Positions 1 through 6,833 of a DNA stretch of 40,422 nt are shown one piece after another. The stretch is from NCBI GenBank assembly GCA_017623295.1, contig JAGAPK010000049.1, positions 1-40,422 of the forward strand, read 5' to 3'. Under the pieces are notes generated by a model. The model saw nothing but the letters and a program-made list of their open reading frames with translations. It was not told the DNA's origin and did no database searches. The stretch is from Lachnospiraceae bacterium. GTDB lineage: Bacteria > Bacillota > Clostridia > Lachnospirales > Lachnospiraceae. Position 1 is the stretch's first letter. Each line of letters begins with the position of its first letter. A program made the translations under genes and the position numbers.

Positions 1-149
1 ATATACAAAGAGACTGTGGTTGTAGCCTTTCTAAAACCATCAAGTGGTAGGAAAAAGTAAACAATCCGCAGCATCTCTAATAGTATAGCATACAGACCTT
101 GGAGAGGGTCTATAAACACTACTACTTTATAATACGAGGATATAGACCA
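1..149 (+). other. Upstream region: possible 3' end of a preceding gene, plus leader of the FkbH gene
   Basis: Frame 1 is open from the window edge to a TAA at 58-60 and could be the last 19 codons of an upstream gene, but it is too short to identify and could be chance. Between it and the FkbH start are short inverted repeats: AGACC (94-98) can pair with GGTCT (107-111), while GGTCTATA (107-114) can pair instead with TATAGACC (141-148), so the two stems exclude each other. GAGGA at 136-140 is the ribosome site for the ATG at 150. A TATAAT at 128-133 has no good -35 partner and is too close to the start to be a convincing promoter. The gene may be transcribed from outside the window. Confidence 0.3.
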
Positions 150-1943
150 ATGAGAGAATTAGAATATCCATTTGACAGCGAAGCGATTTATGGACGGAAA
201 AAAGCATTAAAAAGAGAACTGCTGGCACAGCTGGACGAAAAAAGCTGTCTGCACAAAAAAATAGCAATTCTGGGTGGTTCTACAACCAGAGATATTAAAT
301 TGATGCTGGAACTTTTCTTGTTAAATTACGGAATCCAGCCGGAATTTTATGAATCCGAATTTAATCAGTATTATCAGGATGCAATGTTCCCGAACCCGGA
401 ATTAGAGTCTTTTGCACCGGATATTATTTTTATTCATACATCTTTCCGTAATATTATAGATTTTCCGACATTGTCTGATTCGGCAGAAACCGTACAGGAA
501 TTACTGGATAAGGAATACCAGAAGTATGTGAAAATGTGGGAACGTCTGGCGAAGGTTTATCATTGTGTCATTATCCAGAATAACTTTGAATACCCATATT
601 ATCGTCTGCTTGGAAACAAGGATGCCAGCGATATGCATGGCAAAGTAAATTTTGTTACAAGACTGAATTGCAAGTTCTATGAGTATGCACAGAATACACC
701 AAACTTTTATATTAACGATATCAACTACTTGTCCGCACAGTATGGTTTGGAAAAATGGTCTGATCCATTTTACTGGCACAGCTACAAATATGCGCTCTGT
801 GTTCCGGCAATTCCGGATCTGGCATTCAGTGTAGCAAAGATTATCAAATCGGTTTACGGACGAAACAAAAAAGCTTTCGTACTGGATTTGGACAACACCC
901 TGTGGGGCGGTATTGTAGGTGATGATGGTGTGGAAAATCTGGTGCTTGGTCATGAAACATCTGCCGGACAGGTTTACTGTGCTTTTCAGGAGTATTTAAA
1001 AGAGTACAAAGCACTTGGTGTTTTATTAAATATTGATTCCAAAAATGATCATGAAAATGCGATTGCCGGTTTGAATCATCCGGCAGGGGTACTGAAACCG
1101 GACGATTTCATTCAAATTAAAGCGAATTGGGAACCGAAGGATAGAAACCTGGTGCAGATTGCCAAAGAGCTGAATCTGATGCCGGACAGTATGGTTTTCG
1201 TAGATGACAATCCGGCAGAACGTGAAATTGTAAGAGGACAGGTGCCGGGAGTAGCTGTACCGGAATTGGAGAGACCGGAAGAATATGCTAAGATTATCGA
1301 CCGTTCCGGATTCTTCGAAGTGACAAATCTTTCTGAAGATGACAGAAAACGTACTGCCATGTATCAGGAAAATGCTAAACGTGCACAGGAAGAAGCTGCT
1401 TTTGAGAATTACGAAGATTATTTGAAGGCCTTAAATATGAAGGCAGAAATTAAGTCTTTTGCACCGGTTTATATGGCTCGTATTGCACAGCTTACCAATA
1501 AGAGCAATCAGTTTAACTTAACGACCAGAAGATATACACAGCCGGAAATTGAAGAGGCAGCAGCCAATCCGGACTATATTACTTTATATGGTAAGTTAGA
1601 GGATAAATTTGGTGACAATGGTGTCATTTCTGTAGTGATTGGACACAACATAGAGAACGTGTTACATATTGATTTGTGGATTATGAGTTGTCGTGTCTTG
1701 AAAAGAGATATGGAATATGCGATGATGGATACAGTAGCAGAGGCTTGTAAGAAACAAGGTATCACGGAGATTCGTGGCTACTATTATCCGACTGCCAAGA
1801 ATGGTATGGTAAAAGAATTCTATGCTTTGCAGGGCTTTGAGAAAATCAAGGAAGATGAACAGGGTAATACCGAATGGCGTTTGTCATTAGCAGATGGCTA
1901 TGAAGTGAAGAATCATGTGATTGATGTGGAAAATGATTTATAA
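150..1943 (+). CDS. FkbH-like HAD-IIIC family protein (acyl-carrier-protein loading enzyme)
   Basis: 597 aa from ATG 150, which has GAGGA nine bases upstream; a TTG at 99 would add 17 residues but lacks a comparable site. The N-terminal part contains GGSTTRD (about residues 42-48), as in the SGNH-like N-domain of FkbH proteins. The HAD motif VLDLDNTLWGG places the nucleophile and acid at about D246 and D248, and FVDDNPAER is a later HAD motif. A GNAT-like C-terminal region contains IAQLTNKSNQFNLTTRRYT. Known members take 1,3-bisphosphoglycerate, dephosphorylate it and load a glyceryl unit on an acyl carrier protein thiol. An ACP gene follows 41 bases downstream, which supports that role; the actual acyl unit here is inferred. 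Cytosolic. First gene of a five-gene unit ending at the terminator at 4583-4613. Confidence 0.88.
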   Translation: MRELEYPFDSEAIYGRKKALKRELLAQLDEKSCLHKKIAILGGSTTRDIKLMLELFLLNYGIQPEFYESEFNQYYQDAMFPNPELESFAPDIIFIHTSFRNIIDFPTLSDSAETVQELLDKEYQKYVKMWERLAKVYHCVIIQNNFEYPYYRLLGNKDASDMHGKVNFVTRLNCKFYEYAQNTPNFYINDINYLSAQYGLEKWSDPFYWHSYKYALCVPAIPDLAFSVAKIIKSVYGRNKKAFVLDLDNTLWGGIVGDDGVENLVLGHETSAGQVYCAFQEYLKEYKALGVLLNIDSKNDHENAIAGLNHPAGVLKPDDFIQIKANWEPKDRNLVQIAKELNLMPDSMVFVDDNPAEREIVRGQVPGVAVPELERPEEYAKIIDRSGFFEVTNLSEDDRKRTAMYQENAKRAQEEAAFENYEDYLKALNMKAEIKSFAPVYMARIAQLTNKSNQFNLTTRRYTQPEIEEAAANPDYITLYGKLEDKFGDNGVISVVIGHNIENVLHIDLWIMSCRVLKRDMEYAMMDTVAEACKKQGITEIRGYYYPTAKNGMVKEFYALQGFEKIKEDEQGNTEWRLSLADGYEVKNHVIDVENDL

Positions 1944-1984
1944 AAAGAGTTTATAAAAGATTGATAAGAAAGAAGGATAACATT

Positions 1985-2230
1985 ATGACAAGAGAACAAG
2001 TTTATGAAAATTTAAATGAAGTATTTCAGTATGTTTTTGATGATGACAGTATTACAGTGCAGGATGAAACAACAGCAGCGGATATTGAGGATTGGGACAG
2101 CTTTGAACACATCAATCTGGTTATTGCGGTGGAAAAGAAATTCGGCATCAAATTTACAGTTGGTGAAGCAAACGAAATGAAAAACGTAGGCGAGATGGTA
2201 GATATTATTTTGGAGCGTATGCCGGCATAA
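1985..2230 (+). CDS. Acyl carrier protein (phosphopantetheine-binding)
   Basis: 81 aa, acidic, the usual size of a free-standing ACP. The attachment motif is D38-S39-F40 followed by EHINLVIAVEKKFGIKF, matching DSxxxxxLvxxlExxF, so Ser39 should carry 4'-phosphopantetheine. ATG 1985 is chosen because AGAAGG (1971-1976) sits eight bases upstream; a TTG at 1961 lies before this site. It sits between the FkbH-like loading enzyme and the MaoC/SDR pair, so it most likely holds the acyl intermediate of this block rather than serving general fatty acid synthesis. No phosphopantetheinyl transferase is in the window; a housekeeping AcpS would have to activate it. Confidence 0.93.
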   Translation: MTREQVYENLNEVFQYVFDDDSITVQDETTAADIEDWDSFEHINLVIAVEKKFGIKFTVGEANEMKNVGEMVDIILERMPA

Positions 2231-2294
2231 TGGAAAGCGGTATGTAGCATAAGCAGAGCGCAGTGGAAGAAATGCTTTAAAAATGGAGGGAAAC

Positions 2295-2717
2295 ATGAAA
2301 GAATATACCTACGACGAAGTAGAAGTAGGCTTGGAAGAATCCTTTCAGGTGACAATTACAGAGAAGATGATGGAGCAGTTTTTGCAGATTACAGGGGATG
2401 AGAATCCGTTACATATGGATGCAGAATATGCCAAAACCAGAAATTATGCAGATAAAGTGGTTTATGGAATGTTAAGTGCCTCTTTTTATTCCACTTTGGC
2501 GGGAATGTATCTGCCGGGCAAATACAGCCTGATTCACAGTATGGAAAGCAAGTTCCTTCGTCCTGTTTATGTGGGGGATACGTTGACCATTTCCGGTACG
2601 GTGAAAGAGAAGGAAGATGCTTACCGGATGTTGATTCTTGCTTTGCTCATTAAGAATCAGAATGGCGAGAAAGTTTCCAAAGGAACAATGCAGATTAAGG
2701 TACTTGATGCACTGTGA
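2295..2717 (+). CDS. MaoC-like (hot-dog fold) hydratase/dehydratase
   Basis: 140 aa. The hydratase-2 signature G34-D35-E-N-P-L-H40 is present, with D35 and H40 the expected catalytic pair, followed by a typical YGMLSASFYSTLAG segment and the strand-rich region FLRPVYVGDTLTISG. ATG 2295 follows GGAGGG at 2285-2290; an upstream ATG at 2283 overlaps that site and is not favoured. Such enzymes hydrate 2-enoyl thioesters or dehydrate (R)-3-hydroxyacyl thioesters bound to CoA or ACP. Directly after the ACP gene and before an SDR reductase, it probably works on an ACP-bound short acyl chain. The substrate cannot be read from sequence. Its stop codon lies just before the SDR gene's ribosome region, suggesting translational coupling. 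Confidence 0.88.
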   Translation: MKEYTYDEVEVGLEESFQVTITEKMMEQFLQITGDENPLHMDAEYAKTRNYADKVVYGMLSASFYSTLAGMYLPGKYSLIHSMESKFLRPVYVGDTLTISGTVKEKEDAYRMLILALLIKNQNGEKVSKGTMQIKVLDAL

Positions 2718-2737
2718 GGAAAGGACAAGTTACAGGC

Positions 2738-3472
2738 ATGGATAAAATAGTGTTAATAACCGGAGCTTCCTCGGATTTGGGAATCTCTTTTATACAGGAA
2801 AATATTGCAGAGTATACAAAAGTAGTTGCTCATTATAACCATAAAAATGAAGCCTTTGAAGCTTTGTTAGGTGCGTATAAAGAAAAAATTCTGCCGATGC
2901 AGGCGGACTTCTCTAAACGGGAAGAAGTAGAGCGATTTGTACAAGCATTGAAGGAAGAAAAACTTGCACTCACTCATATTGTACATCTGGTATCTTTACC
3001 GGCGAAAAGTATTCGTTTTCATAAGAGTGAAGTGGATGAATATGAAGCAATGATGCAGGTTTCTTTTTACAGTATTGTAGAGATTCTGAAAGCTTTCATT
3101 CCGGCAATGCAGAAACAGAAATACGGAAGAATTTTGTTTATGTTATCGGCTTATACAACAATACCGGACCCCAAATATGCGGCTCCGTATGTGGCTTCCA
3201 AATACGCACTTTTAGGGCTCATGAAATCTGTTTCGGCAGAATATGCAGCGAAAGGAATTACCGTGAATGGAATTTCACCACAAATGATAGAAACAAAATT
3301 CTTAAAAGAAGTGCCGGAATTGATTGTAGAGCAGCATAAGAGTGTCAGTCCATTGGGAAGACTCCTGCAAAAAGAAGATATTTTACCGACCATGAAGCTT
3401 TTGTTATCGGATGAGGCGACAGCGATTACCGGTGAAAATATCAGTATTACTGGGGGAAATTATATTTTATGA
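2738..3472 (+). CDS. Short-chain dehydrogenase/reductase (FabG-like)
   Basis: 244 aa from ATG 2738, the normal length of FabG-type reductases; a GTG at 2714 overlapping the previous stop would add eight unconserved residues. The cofactor loop is T8-G-A-S-S-D-L-G15, with D where many SDRs have G. The catalytic residues look like S137, Y151 and K155 (YVASK). The usual NNAG stretch is replaced by HLVSLPAK, so it is a divergent member. The C-terminus ends in a typical ITGENISITGG segment. Probable NAD(P)H-dependent reduction of a 3-oxoacyl (or 2-oxoacyl) group on the neighbouring ACP, acting with the MaoC-like protein; a sugar-ketone substrate is an alternative. Its TGA overlaps the next gene's ATG by four bases. 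Confidence 0.88.
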   Translation: MDKIVLITGASSDLGISFIQENIAEYTKVVAHYNHKNEAFEALLGAYKEKILPMQADFSKREEVERFVQALKEEKLALTHIVHLVSLPAKSIRFHKSEVDEYEAMMQVSFYSIVEILKAFIPAMQKQKYGRILFMLSAYTTIPDPKYAAPYVASKYALLGLMKSVSAEYAAKGITVNGISPQMIETKFLKEVPELIVEQHKSVSPLGRLLQKEDILPTMKLLLSDEATAITGENISITGGNYIL

Positions 3473-4578
3473 TGCGAAAAATTGCGTTTCATTTGAATTG
3501 TCTGGAACAAGGAGGTGCAGAGCGGGTTGTTACCAATCTTGCAAACCAGTTTGCAGACAAAGGATATGAAGTTATCATAGCGACAGAGTGGTATGGCGAG
3601 AATGAATTTCAGATTGACCCAAAAGTCAGACGTGTTCATGTCGGTCTGAGAGAAGGGGATGAGAAGAAACATCGTCTGGTTCAGTTTTTGCTCCGCGTGA
3701 AATATTTAAAACGGTTTTTGAAGGAAGAAAAGCCGGATATTTTGATTCCTTTTGCCAGAAAAGCTTTGTATCGAGGCTTGATGGCAGCTTATTTTATTAA
3801 GATTCCGGTGCTTATCTCGATTCGTACGGACCCGGTCGGACATTATGATGAGCGGTCCGATAAAATACAAATTCCGATTTTGTTTCCACGAGCAGATGGC
3901 TGTGTATTTCAGACCGAAGGCGCGCGAGACTTTTTTGCCCCAAGATTACAGAAAAATTCACGGATTATTTTAAATCCGATTAACCCGAAATATATCGGTG
4001 TACCGGAACCTGAGAAACGTACGAAAACAGTTGTGCAATCCGGACGCCTGGTAGACTTCAAGAATCAACCGATGTTGATTAAGGCATTTGTGGAGGTTCA
4101 CAAGAAGCACCCCGACTATGATTTGAAAATTTACGGTGGCGATTCTTTTGACGGAACCAAAGAGATTCTGGAATCACTGATTGCAGAAAACGATGCACAG
4201 GACTATATTCATCTGATGGGAGCCAGCGATAATCTGGAGAAGGATTTGGTGGATGCGGCGGTATTTGCTTTTTCATCGGATTGGGAAGGCTTACCGAATG
4301 CACTGATGGAAGCAATGGCGCTTGGCCTTCCGATTGTGGCGACGGATTGTCCGTGTGGTGGTCCGCGAACCATTATGACGAATGAAGTGGATGGTCTTTT
4401 GATTCCGATTAAAAATCAGAAAGCGTTAGAAGACGGCATTAACCGACTGATTGAGAATCCCGAATTTGGTGAGCAGCTTGGACAAAAAGCAAGAGAGATT
4501 GCAAATCGTGCCAATGGCGAAGCGATTTTTGACCAGTGGCGGGATTATATCGAAGAAATATGTCAGAATGCTAAGTAA
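3469..4578 (+). CDS. Glycosyltransferase family 4 (GT-B fold)
   Basis: 369 aa. The N-terminal Rossmann half starts with a glycine-rich acceptor-side motif, NCLEQGGAERVVTNLANQF. The C-terminal half has the GT4 signature E273GLPNALME281 followed by AMALGLPIVATD, where the two glutamates bind the nucleotide-sugar. No signal peptide or membrane helix, so a cytosolic or membrane-peripheral retaining transferase. The start overlaps the SDR stop (ATGA at 3469-3472), so it is translationally coupled. It resembles the GT4 at 8745 in motifs and length. Donor and acceptor are unknown. It is the last gene before the terminator, so the FkbH block and this GT are one transcript. Confidence 0.92.
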   Translation: MMRKIAFHLNCLEQGGAERVVTNLANQFADKGYEVIIATEWYGENEFQIDPKVRRVHVGLREGDEKKHRLVQFLLRVKYLKRFLKEEKPDILIPFARKALYRGLMAAYFIKIPVLISIRTDPVGHYDERSDKIQIPILFPRADGCVFQTEGARDFFAPRLQKNSRIILNPINPKYIGVPEPEKRTKTVVQSGRLVDFKNQPMLIKAFVEVHKKHPDYDLKIYGGDSFDGTKEILESLIAENDAQDYIHLMGASDNLEKDLVDAAVFAFSSDWEGLPNALMEAMALGLPIVATDCPCGGPRTIMTNEVDGLLIPIKNQKALEDGINRLIENPEFGEQLGQKAREIANRANGEAIFDQWRDYIEEICQNAK

Positions 4579-4582
4579 TGAG

Positions 4583-4613
4583 CACTCTCAAGTGTAAAAC
4601 TTGAGAGTGTTTT
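4583..4613 (+). terminator. Intrinsic (rho-independent) terminator
   Basis: CACTCTCAAG (4583-4592) pairs perfectly with CTTGAGAGTG (4600-4609), extendable by one T-A pair to leave a five-base loop, and is followed by TTTTGATT from 4610. It begins four bases after the GT4 stop and closes the first operon. Confidence 0.9.
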
Positions 4614-4637
4614 GATTATGGCAGAATATTGTAGAAT

Positions 4638-4670
4638 ATATCCGTAAATAAGGAATATCCGTAAATAAGG
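4638..4670 (+). repeat. Two-copy 16-bp direct repeat
   Basis: ATATCCGTAAATAAGG occurs at 4638-4653 and again at 4655-4670, separated by one base and lying directly upstream of the promoter at 4673. It could be a regulator site or simply a slippage duplication; nothing in the sequence decides between these. Confidence 0.7.
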
Positions 4671-4672
4671 GA

Positions 4673-4701
4673 TTGCTTTTCCATTTAAAGAGTGATATAA
4701 T
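4673..4701 (+). promoter_or_regulatory. Promoter for the Rpn gene (sigma-A type)
   Basis: TTGCTT (4673-4678), a 17-base spacer, then TATAAT (4696-4701), preceded by TG at 4693-4694, giving an extended -10 (TGATATAAT). Together with the terminator just upstream, it makes the Rpn gene an independent transcript. The start would be near 4708, leaving a leader of about 195 bases. Confidence 0.75.
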
Positions 4702-4903
4702 CAAACACATCTATTTATATCAATATTTTCTAATAAGAAAAATCAGTATTTCATTGACGTGTATGTCACAAATTCCGGAGATTATCGAAAATATGAAAGG
4801 AGGAAGTGAAAAGATAAATCACTCAAATAAACGAAAAAACAGATTCGAATATACTAAAAAAGATTGATAAATGAAAAACAAAATATTATAATGAAAGGGA
4901 AGT

Positions 4904-5974
4904 ATGGGAAGTAGAGATATTATATTAAAGTCATATTTAGCAGATAATGACCGCTTTGCAGATTTAGTAAATGCATCCGTTTTCCAGGGAAGACAGGTAA
5001 TTTTACCGGCGCAGTTAGAAGTACAGGACAGTGTCAGGACTGCAAATGTGAAAAGTCATCGGGGGAAAAGAGAGATACAACGTACCAGTGACGTTATAAA
5101 AAGAGTAACATTAGGTACACAATTTATTGTTGTAAGTCTTGAGAATCAGAATGATATTCATTACGCAATGCCGCTTCGAAACTTTGTCAGTGAAGCAGCG
5201 GATTATCAGAAACAGTATGATAACATTAGGAAACAGCATGAGCAGAAACGCGATTTGCTGGGAAAGGAGTATTTGTCAGGTTTCTCGAAAAAAGACAGAA
5301 TTATACCGGTTATTACCATAGTGCTGTATTTTGGCGAGGAAAAATGGAGTGGAGCTACCGACTTGTATGAATTAATGGATATGCAAAGCTATCCGCCGGA
5401 GATACAGAAACAGTTGGGGAAGTTCATAAATAACTATCATATCAATTTGATTGATGTAAGGCATATGGAAAACCCGGATGTTTTTCGTACTGATTTGAAG
5501 CAAGTATTCAATTTTATAAAGAGAGATACAAACAAGAAAGAATTACAGGAGTACCTTGCAAATCACCGAGCGGAATATGAATCATTAACAAGTGAAACTT
5601 TCGATGTTATTGAGAAACTGAGTAATTTCGATTTTGGAGGATTCAGAAAAGAATCTGTCGAGACAGGAGGGAGTTATAGTATGTGTAGAGCAATGGAAGA
5701 GATGTTAGAAGATGCAAGAGAGGAGACAAGACAAGAAATGTGTAAAGCAATGGAAGAGATGTTAGAAGACGCAAGAGAGGAGACAAGACAAGAGATGTGT
5801 AGAGCAATGGAAGAGATGTTAGAAGATGCAAGAGAGGAAGTAAGACAAGAAGTTAGACAGGAGTCATATAGAACGATGGAAGAAATTCTGGAGTATGCCA
5901 GAACAAATGATATAAAGGAAATATTAGATTTAATAGAGGAAAAAATGAAAGTGTTCCAGACTGCAAAGGCGTAA
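4904..5974 (+). CDS. Rpn-family PD-(D/E)XK nuclease (full-length, RpnL-like)
   Basis: 356 aa. The N-terminus (RDIILKSYLADNDRFADLVNA) is typical of Rpn/transposase_31-like nucleases. Candidate active-site residues are D63 (RTSDVIKR), E80 and Q82 (SLENQ), followed by the conserved HYAMPLRN and a Tyr-rich helix. The core runs to about residue 240. A GG-rich linker is then followed by a charged alpha-helical tail made of three near-identical 19-residue repeats (from M260) and a diverged fourth. GAAAGGGA at 4893-4900 serves ATG 4904. Rpn proteins are DNA endonucleases. In E. coli the full-length form is toxic and anti-phage, held in check by a separately translated C-terminal fragment, and an internal start of that kind is visible here. 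The gene has its own promoter, sits between a terminator and a second promoter, and has no apparent link to glycan synthesis. Confidence 0.9.
   Translation: MGSRDIILKSYLADNDRFADLVNASVFQGRQVILPAQLEVQDSVRTANVKSHRGKREIQRTSDVIKRVTLGTQFIVVSLENQNDIHYAMPLRNFVSEAADYQKQYDNIRKQHEQKRDLLGKEYLSGFSKKDRIIPVITIVLYFGEEKWSGATDLYELMDMQSYPPEIQKQLGKFINNYHINLIDVRHMENPDVFRTDLKQVFNFIKRDTNKKELQEYLANHRAEYESLTSETFDVIEKLSNFDFGGFRKESVETGGSYSMCRAMEEMLEDAREETRQEMCKAMEEMLEDAREETRQEMCRAMEEMLEDAREEVRQEVRQESYRTMEEILEYARTNDIKEILDLIEEKMKVFQTAKA
5665..5680 (+). promoter_or_regulatory. Internal ribosome binding site in the Rpn gene
   Basis: A full-consensus AGGAGG at 5665-5670, continuing as GAG to 5673, lies 10 bases before an in-frame ATG at 5681. 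It is at least as strong as the site for the full-length protein. The position, at the junction of nuclease core and repeat tail, is where Rpn genes known from E. coli start their small intragenic product. Confidence 0.75.
5681..5851 (+). repeat. 57-bp coding tandem repeat, three copies
   Basis: Units at 5681-5737, 5738-5794 and 5795-5851 differ by only a few bases (R/K at residue 3; E-T to E-V near the end of unit 3). A diverged, shorter fourth unit follows. Each encodes 19 residues, so copy-number change keeps the frame. Near-identity at silent sites points to recent duplication. Confidence 0.93.
5681..5974 (+). CDS. Predicted intragenic RpnS-like antitoxin (C-terminal Rpn fragment)
   Basis: 97 aa, same frame as the full-length Rpn protein and identical to its residues 260-356. 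It opens exactly at the first 19-residue repeat, MCRAMEEMLEDAREETRQE, of which there are three copies, then a diverged fourth (VRQESYRTMEEILEYAR) and a C-terminal helix ending EEKMKVFQTAKA. Everything is predicted helical and highly charged, suited to dimerisation. Separate translation is inferred from the AGGAGG at 5665-5670. By analogy with E. coli Rpn systems, it would bind and block the full-length nuclease. The repeats contain further Met codons, but these lack ribosome sites of similar strength. Confidence 0.65.
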   Translation: MCRAMEEMLEDAREETRQEMCKAMEEMLEDAREETRQEMCRAMEEMLEDAREEVRQEVRQESYRTMEEILEYARTNDIKEILDLIEEKMKVFQTAKA

Positions 5975-5978
5975 TCCC

Positions 5979-6024
5979 TTGCTAGTTTTGTCCATAACGT
6001 ATATAATATAGAAGATGTTATAAT
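5979..6024 (+). promoter_or_regulatory. Promoter(s) for the second glycan operon
   Basis: TTGCTA (5979-5984), a 17-base spacer and TATAAT (6002-6007) form a strong sigma-A-type promoter five bases after the Rpn stop. A second extended -10, TGTTATAAT, lies at 6016-6024 without a clear -35. Either would give a short leader to the gene at 6063. No terminator was seen between the Rpn gene and this point, so read-through is possible. Confidence 0.75.
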
Positions 6025-6062
6025 ATAGCAAAACTATGCGAATCAGATAAAAGGAGAAACTT

Positions 6063-6821
6063 ATGTTTTCATTCGAGGATTATAAAGAGATTATCAGAAT
6101 TATACAGGCTACCGGCAGACATGCAAATTATGCGGATGCTTTAAGCAAGGATAAATTTGTGATTATGCGTCATGATGTAGAATATAGTGTGGAACGCGCT
6201 TATGAACTTGCCAGAGTAGAATCCAGCATGGATTTTATTTCTACATTTTTCTTCCAGTGGACCAATAATTCTTACAATATTTTATCCAGAAAAAATCTGG
6301 ATATGATTAAAGATATGCACGAAAGAGGACAACATATCGGACTTCATTTTGCTTTAAACGGTATGACTGATATGACTGAAATTCGCAAAAGAATTAAAAA
6401 AGAAATTGATATTTTAAGTGAAATGTTTGGTTTTCAGATTACAGAATTTTCCATTCATAGACCGTCGAAGGATGTACTTCGTGAGAACATTAAACTGGAT
6501 GGAATTATAAATGCATATCAGGATGATTTCTTCACTTTTGCAGAACAGGTTACACCGGAGACACCGGTCAAAGTAAAATATTTGTCAGATGCCAATCACA
6601 TCTGGCGTTATGGTTATCCGGATGAAGAGAATATTACCGGATATGATAAAGTACAGATTCTGACACATCCTTTTGCATGGTGTAAAGAGGGATATAATAA
6701 CTTTAATAACTATCGTTCTTTAGTACAGGAGAAATATGTGGAATTGGTTAATTCCATCGATCAGGAGTGCAAAGACTTCAGCGAATATAAAGATTATTTC
6801 ATTGAAAAATATCAGAGATAA
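6063..6821 (+). CDS. Polysaccharide deacetylase-like protein
   Basis: 252 aa. An RHDVE motif (H37, D38, E40) early in the chain, GLHF (H95), IHRPS (H132) and a late LTHPFAW segment match the deacetylase-like beta/alpha-barrel proteins found in polysaccharide loci. The classical TFDD motif of NodB enzymes is absent, replaced by HDVE. No signal peptide, so likely cytosolic, perhaps acting on a nucleotide- or lipid-linked sugar. AAGGAG at 6051-6056 serves ATG 6063. First gene of the operon from the promoter at 5979 and 12 bases from the AsnB-like gene, with which it probably works. Substrate and even deacetylase activity are uncertain. Confidence 0.72.
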   Translation: MFSFEDYKEIIRIIQATGRHANYADALSKDKFVIMRHDVEYSVERAYELARVESSMDFISTFFFQWTNNSYNILSRKNLDMIKDMHERGQHIGLHFALNGMTDMTEIRKRIKKEIDILSEMFGFQITEFSIHRPSKDVLRENIKLDGIINAYQDDFFTFAEQVTPETPVKVKYLSDANHIWRYGYPDEENITGYDKVQILTHPFAWCKEGYNNFNNYRSLVQEKYVELVNSIDQECKDFSEYKDYFIEKYQR

Positions 6822-6833
6822 TGAGGAATAATT

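Larger units (their letters stand above)
4614..4903 (+). other. Intergenic region between first operon and Rpn gene
   Basis: No supportable gene. The region is very A+T-rich. It holds a short direct repeat (4638-4670), a good promoter (4673-4701) and a leader of nearly 200 bases before the Rpn ATG. A 64-codon open frame from a TTG at 4673 overlaps the promoter, has no ribosome site and reads as low-complexity, so it is not called. Confidence 0.6.

Noticed and set aside
36-48. Small hairpin ACCATCAAGTGGT as a terminator
   Set aside because: Only four base pairs and no following T-run.
128-133. TATAAT as a promoter for the FkbH gene
   Set aside because: No -35 match at 16-18 bases, and the transcript would start on top of the ribosome site.
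99-149. Upstream TTG start extending the FkbH-like protein by 17 residues
   Set aside because: The ATG at 150 has a well-spaced GAGGA, and the extra residues lie in the structured leader.
4673-4867. 64-codon open frame in the gap before the Rpn gene
   Set aside because: It begins with TTG inside the promoter, lacks a ribosome site and resembles no family.
5643-5831. Minus-strand open frame opposite the Rpn repeats, and a CRISPR-like look of the repeats
   Set aside because: The repeat is coding on the plus strand with 57-base contiguous units and no spacers; the minus frame is its mirror image.
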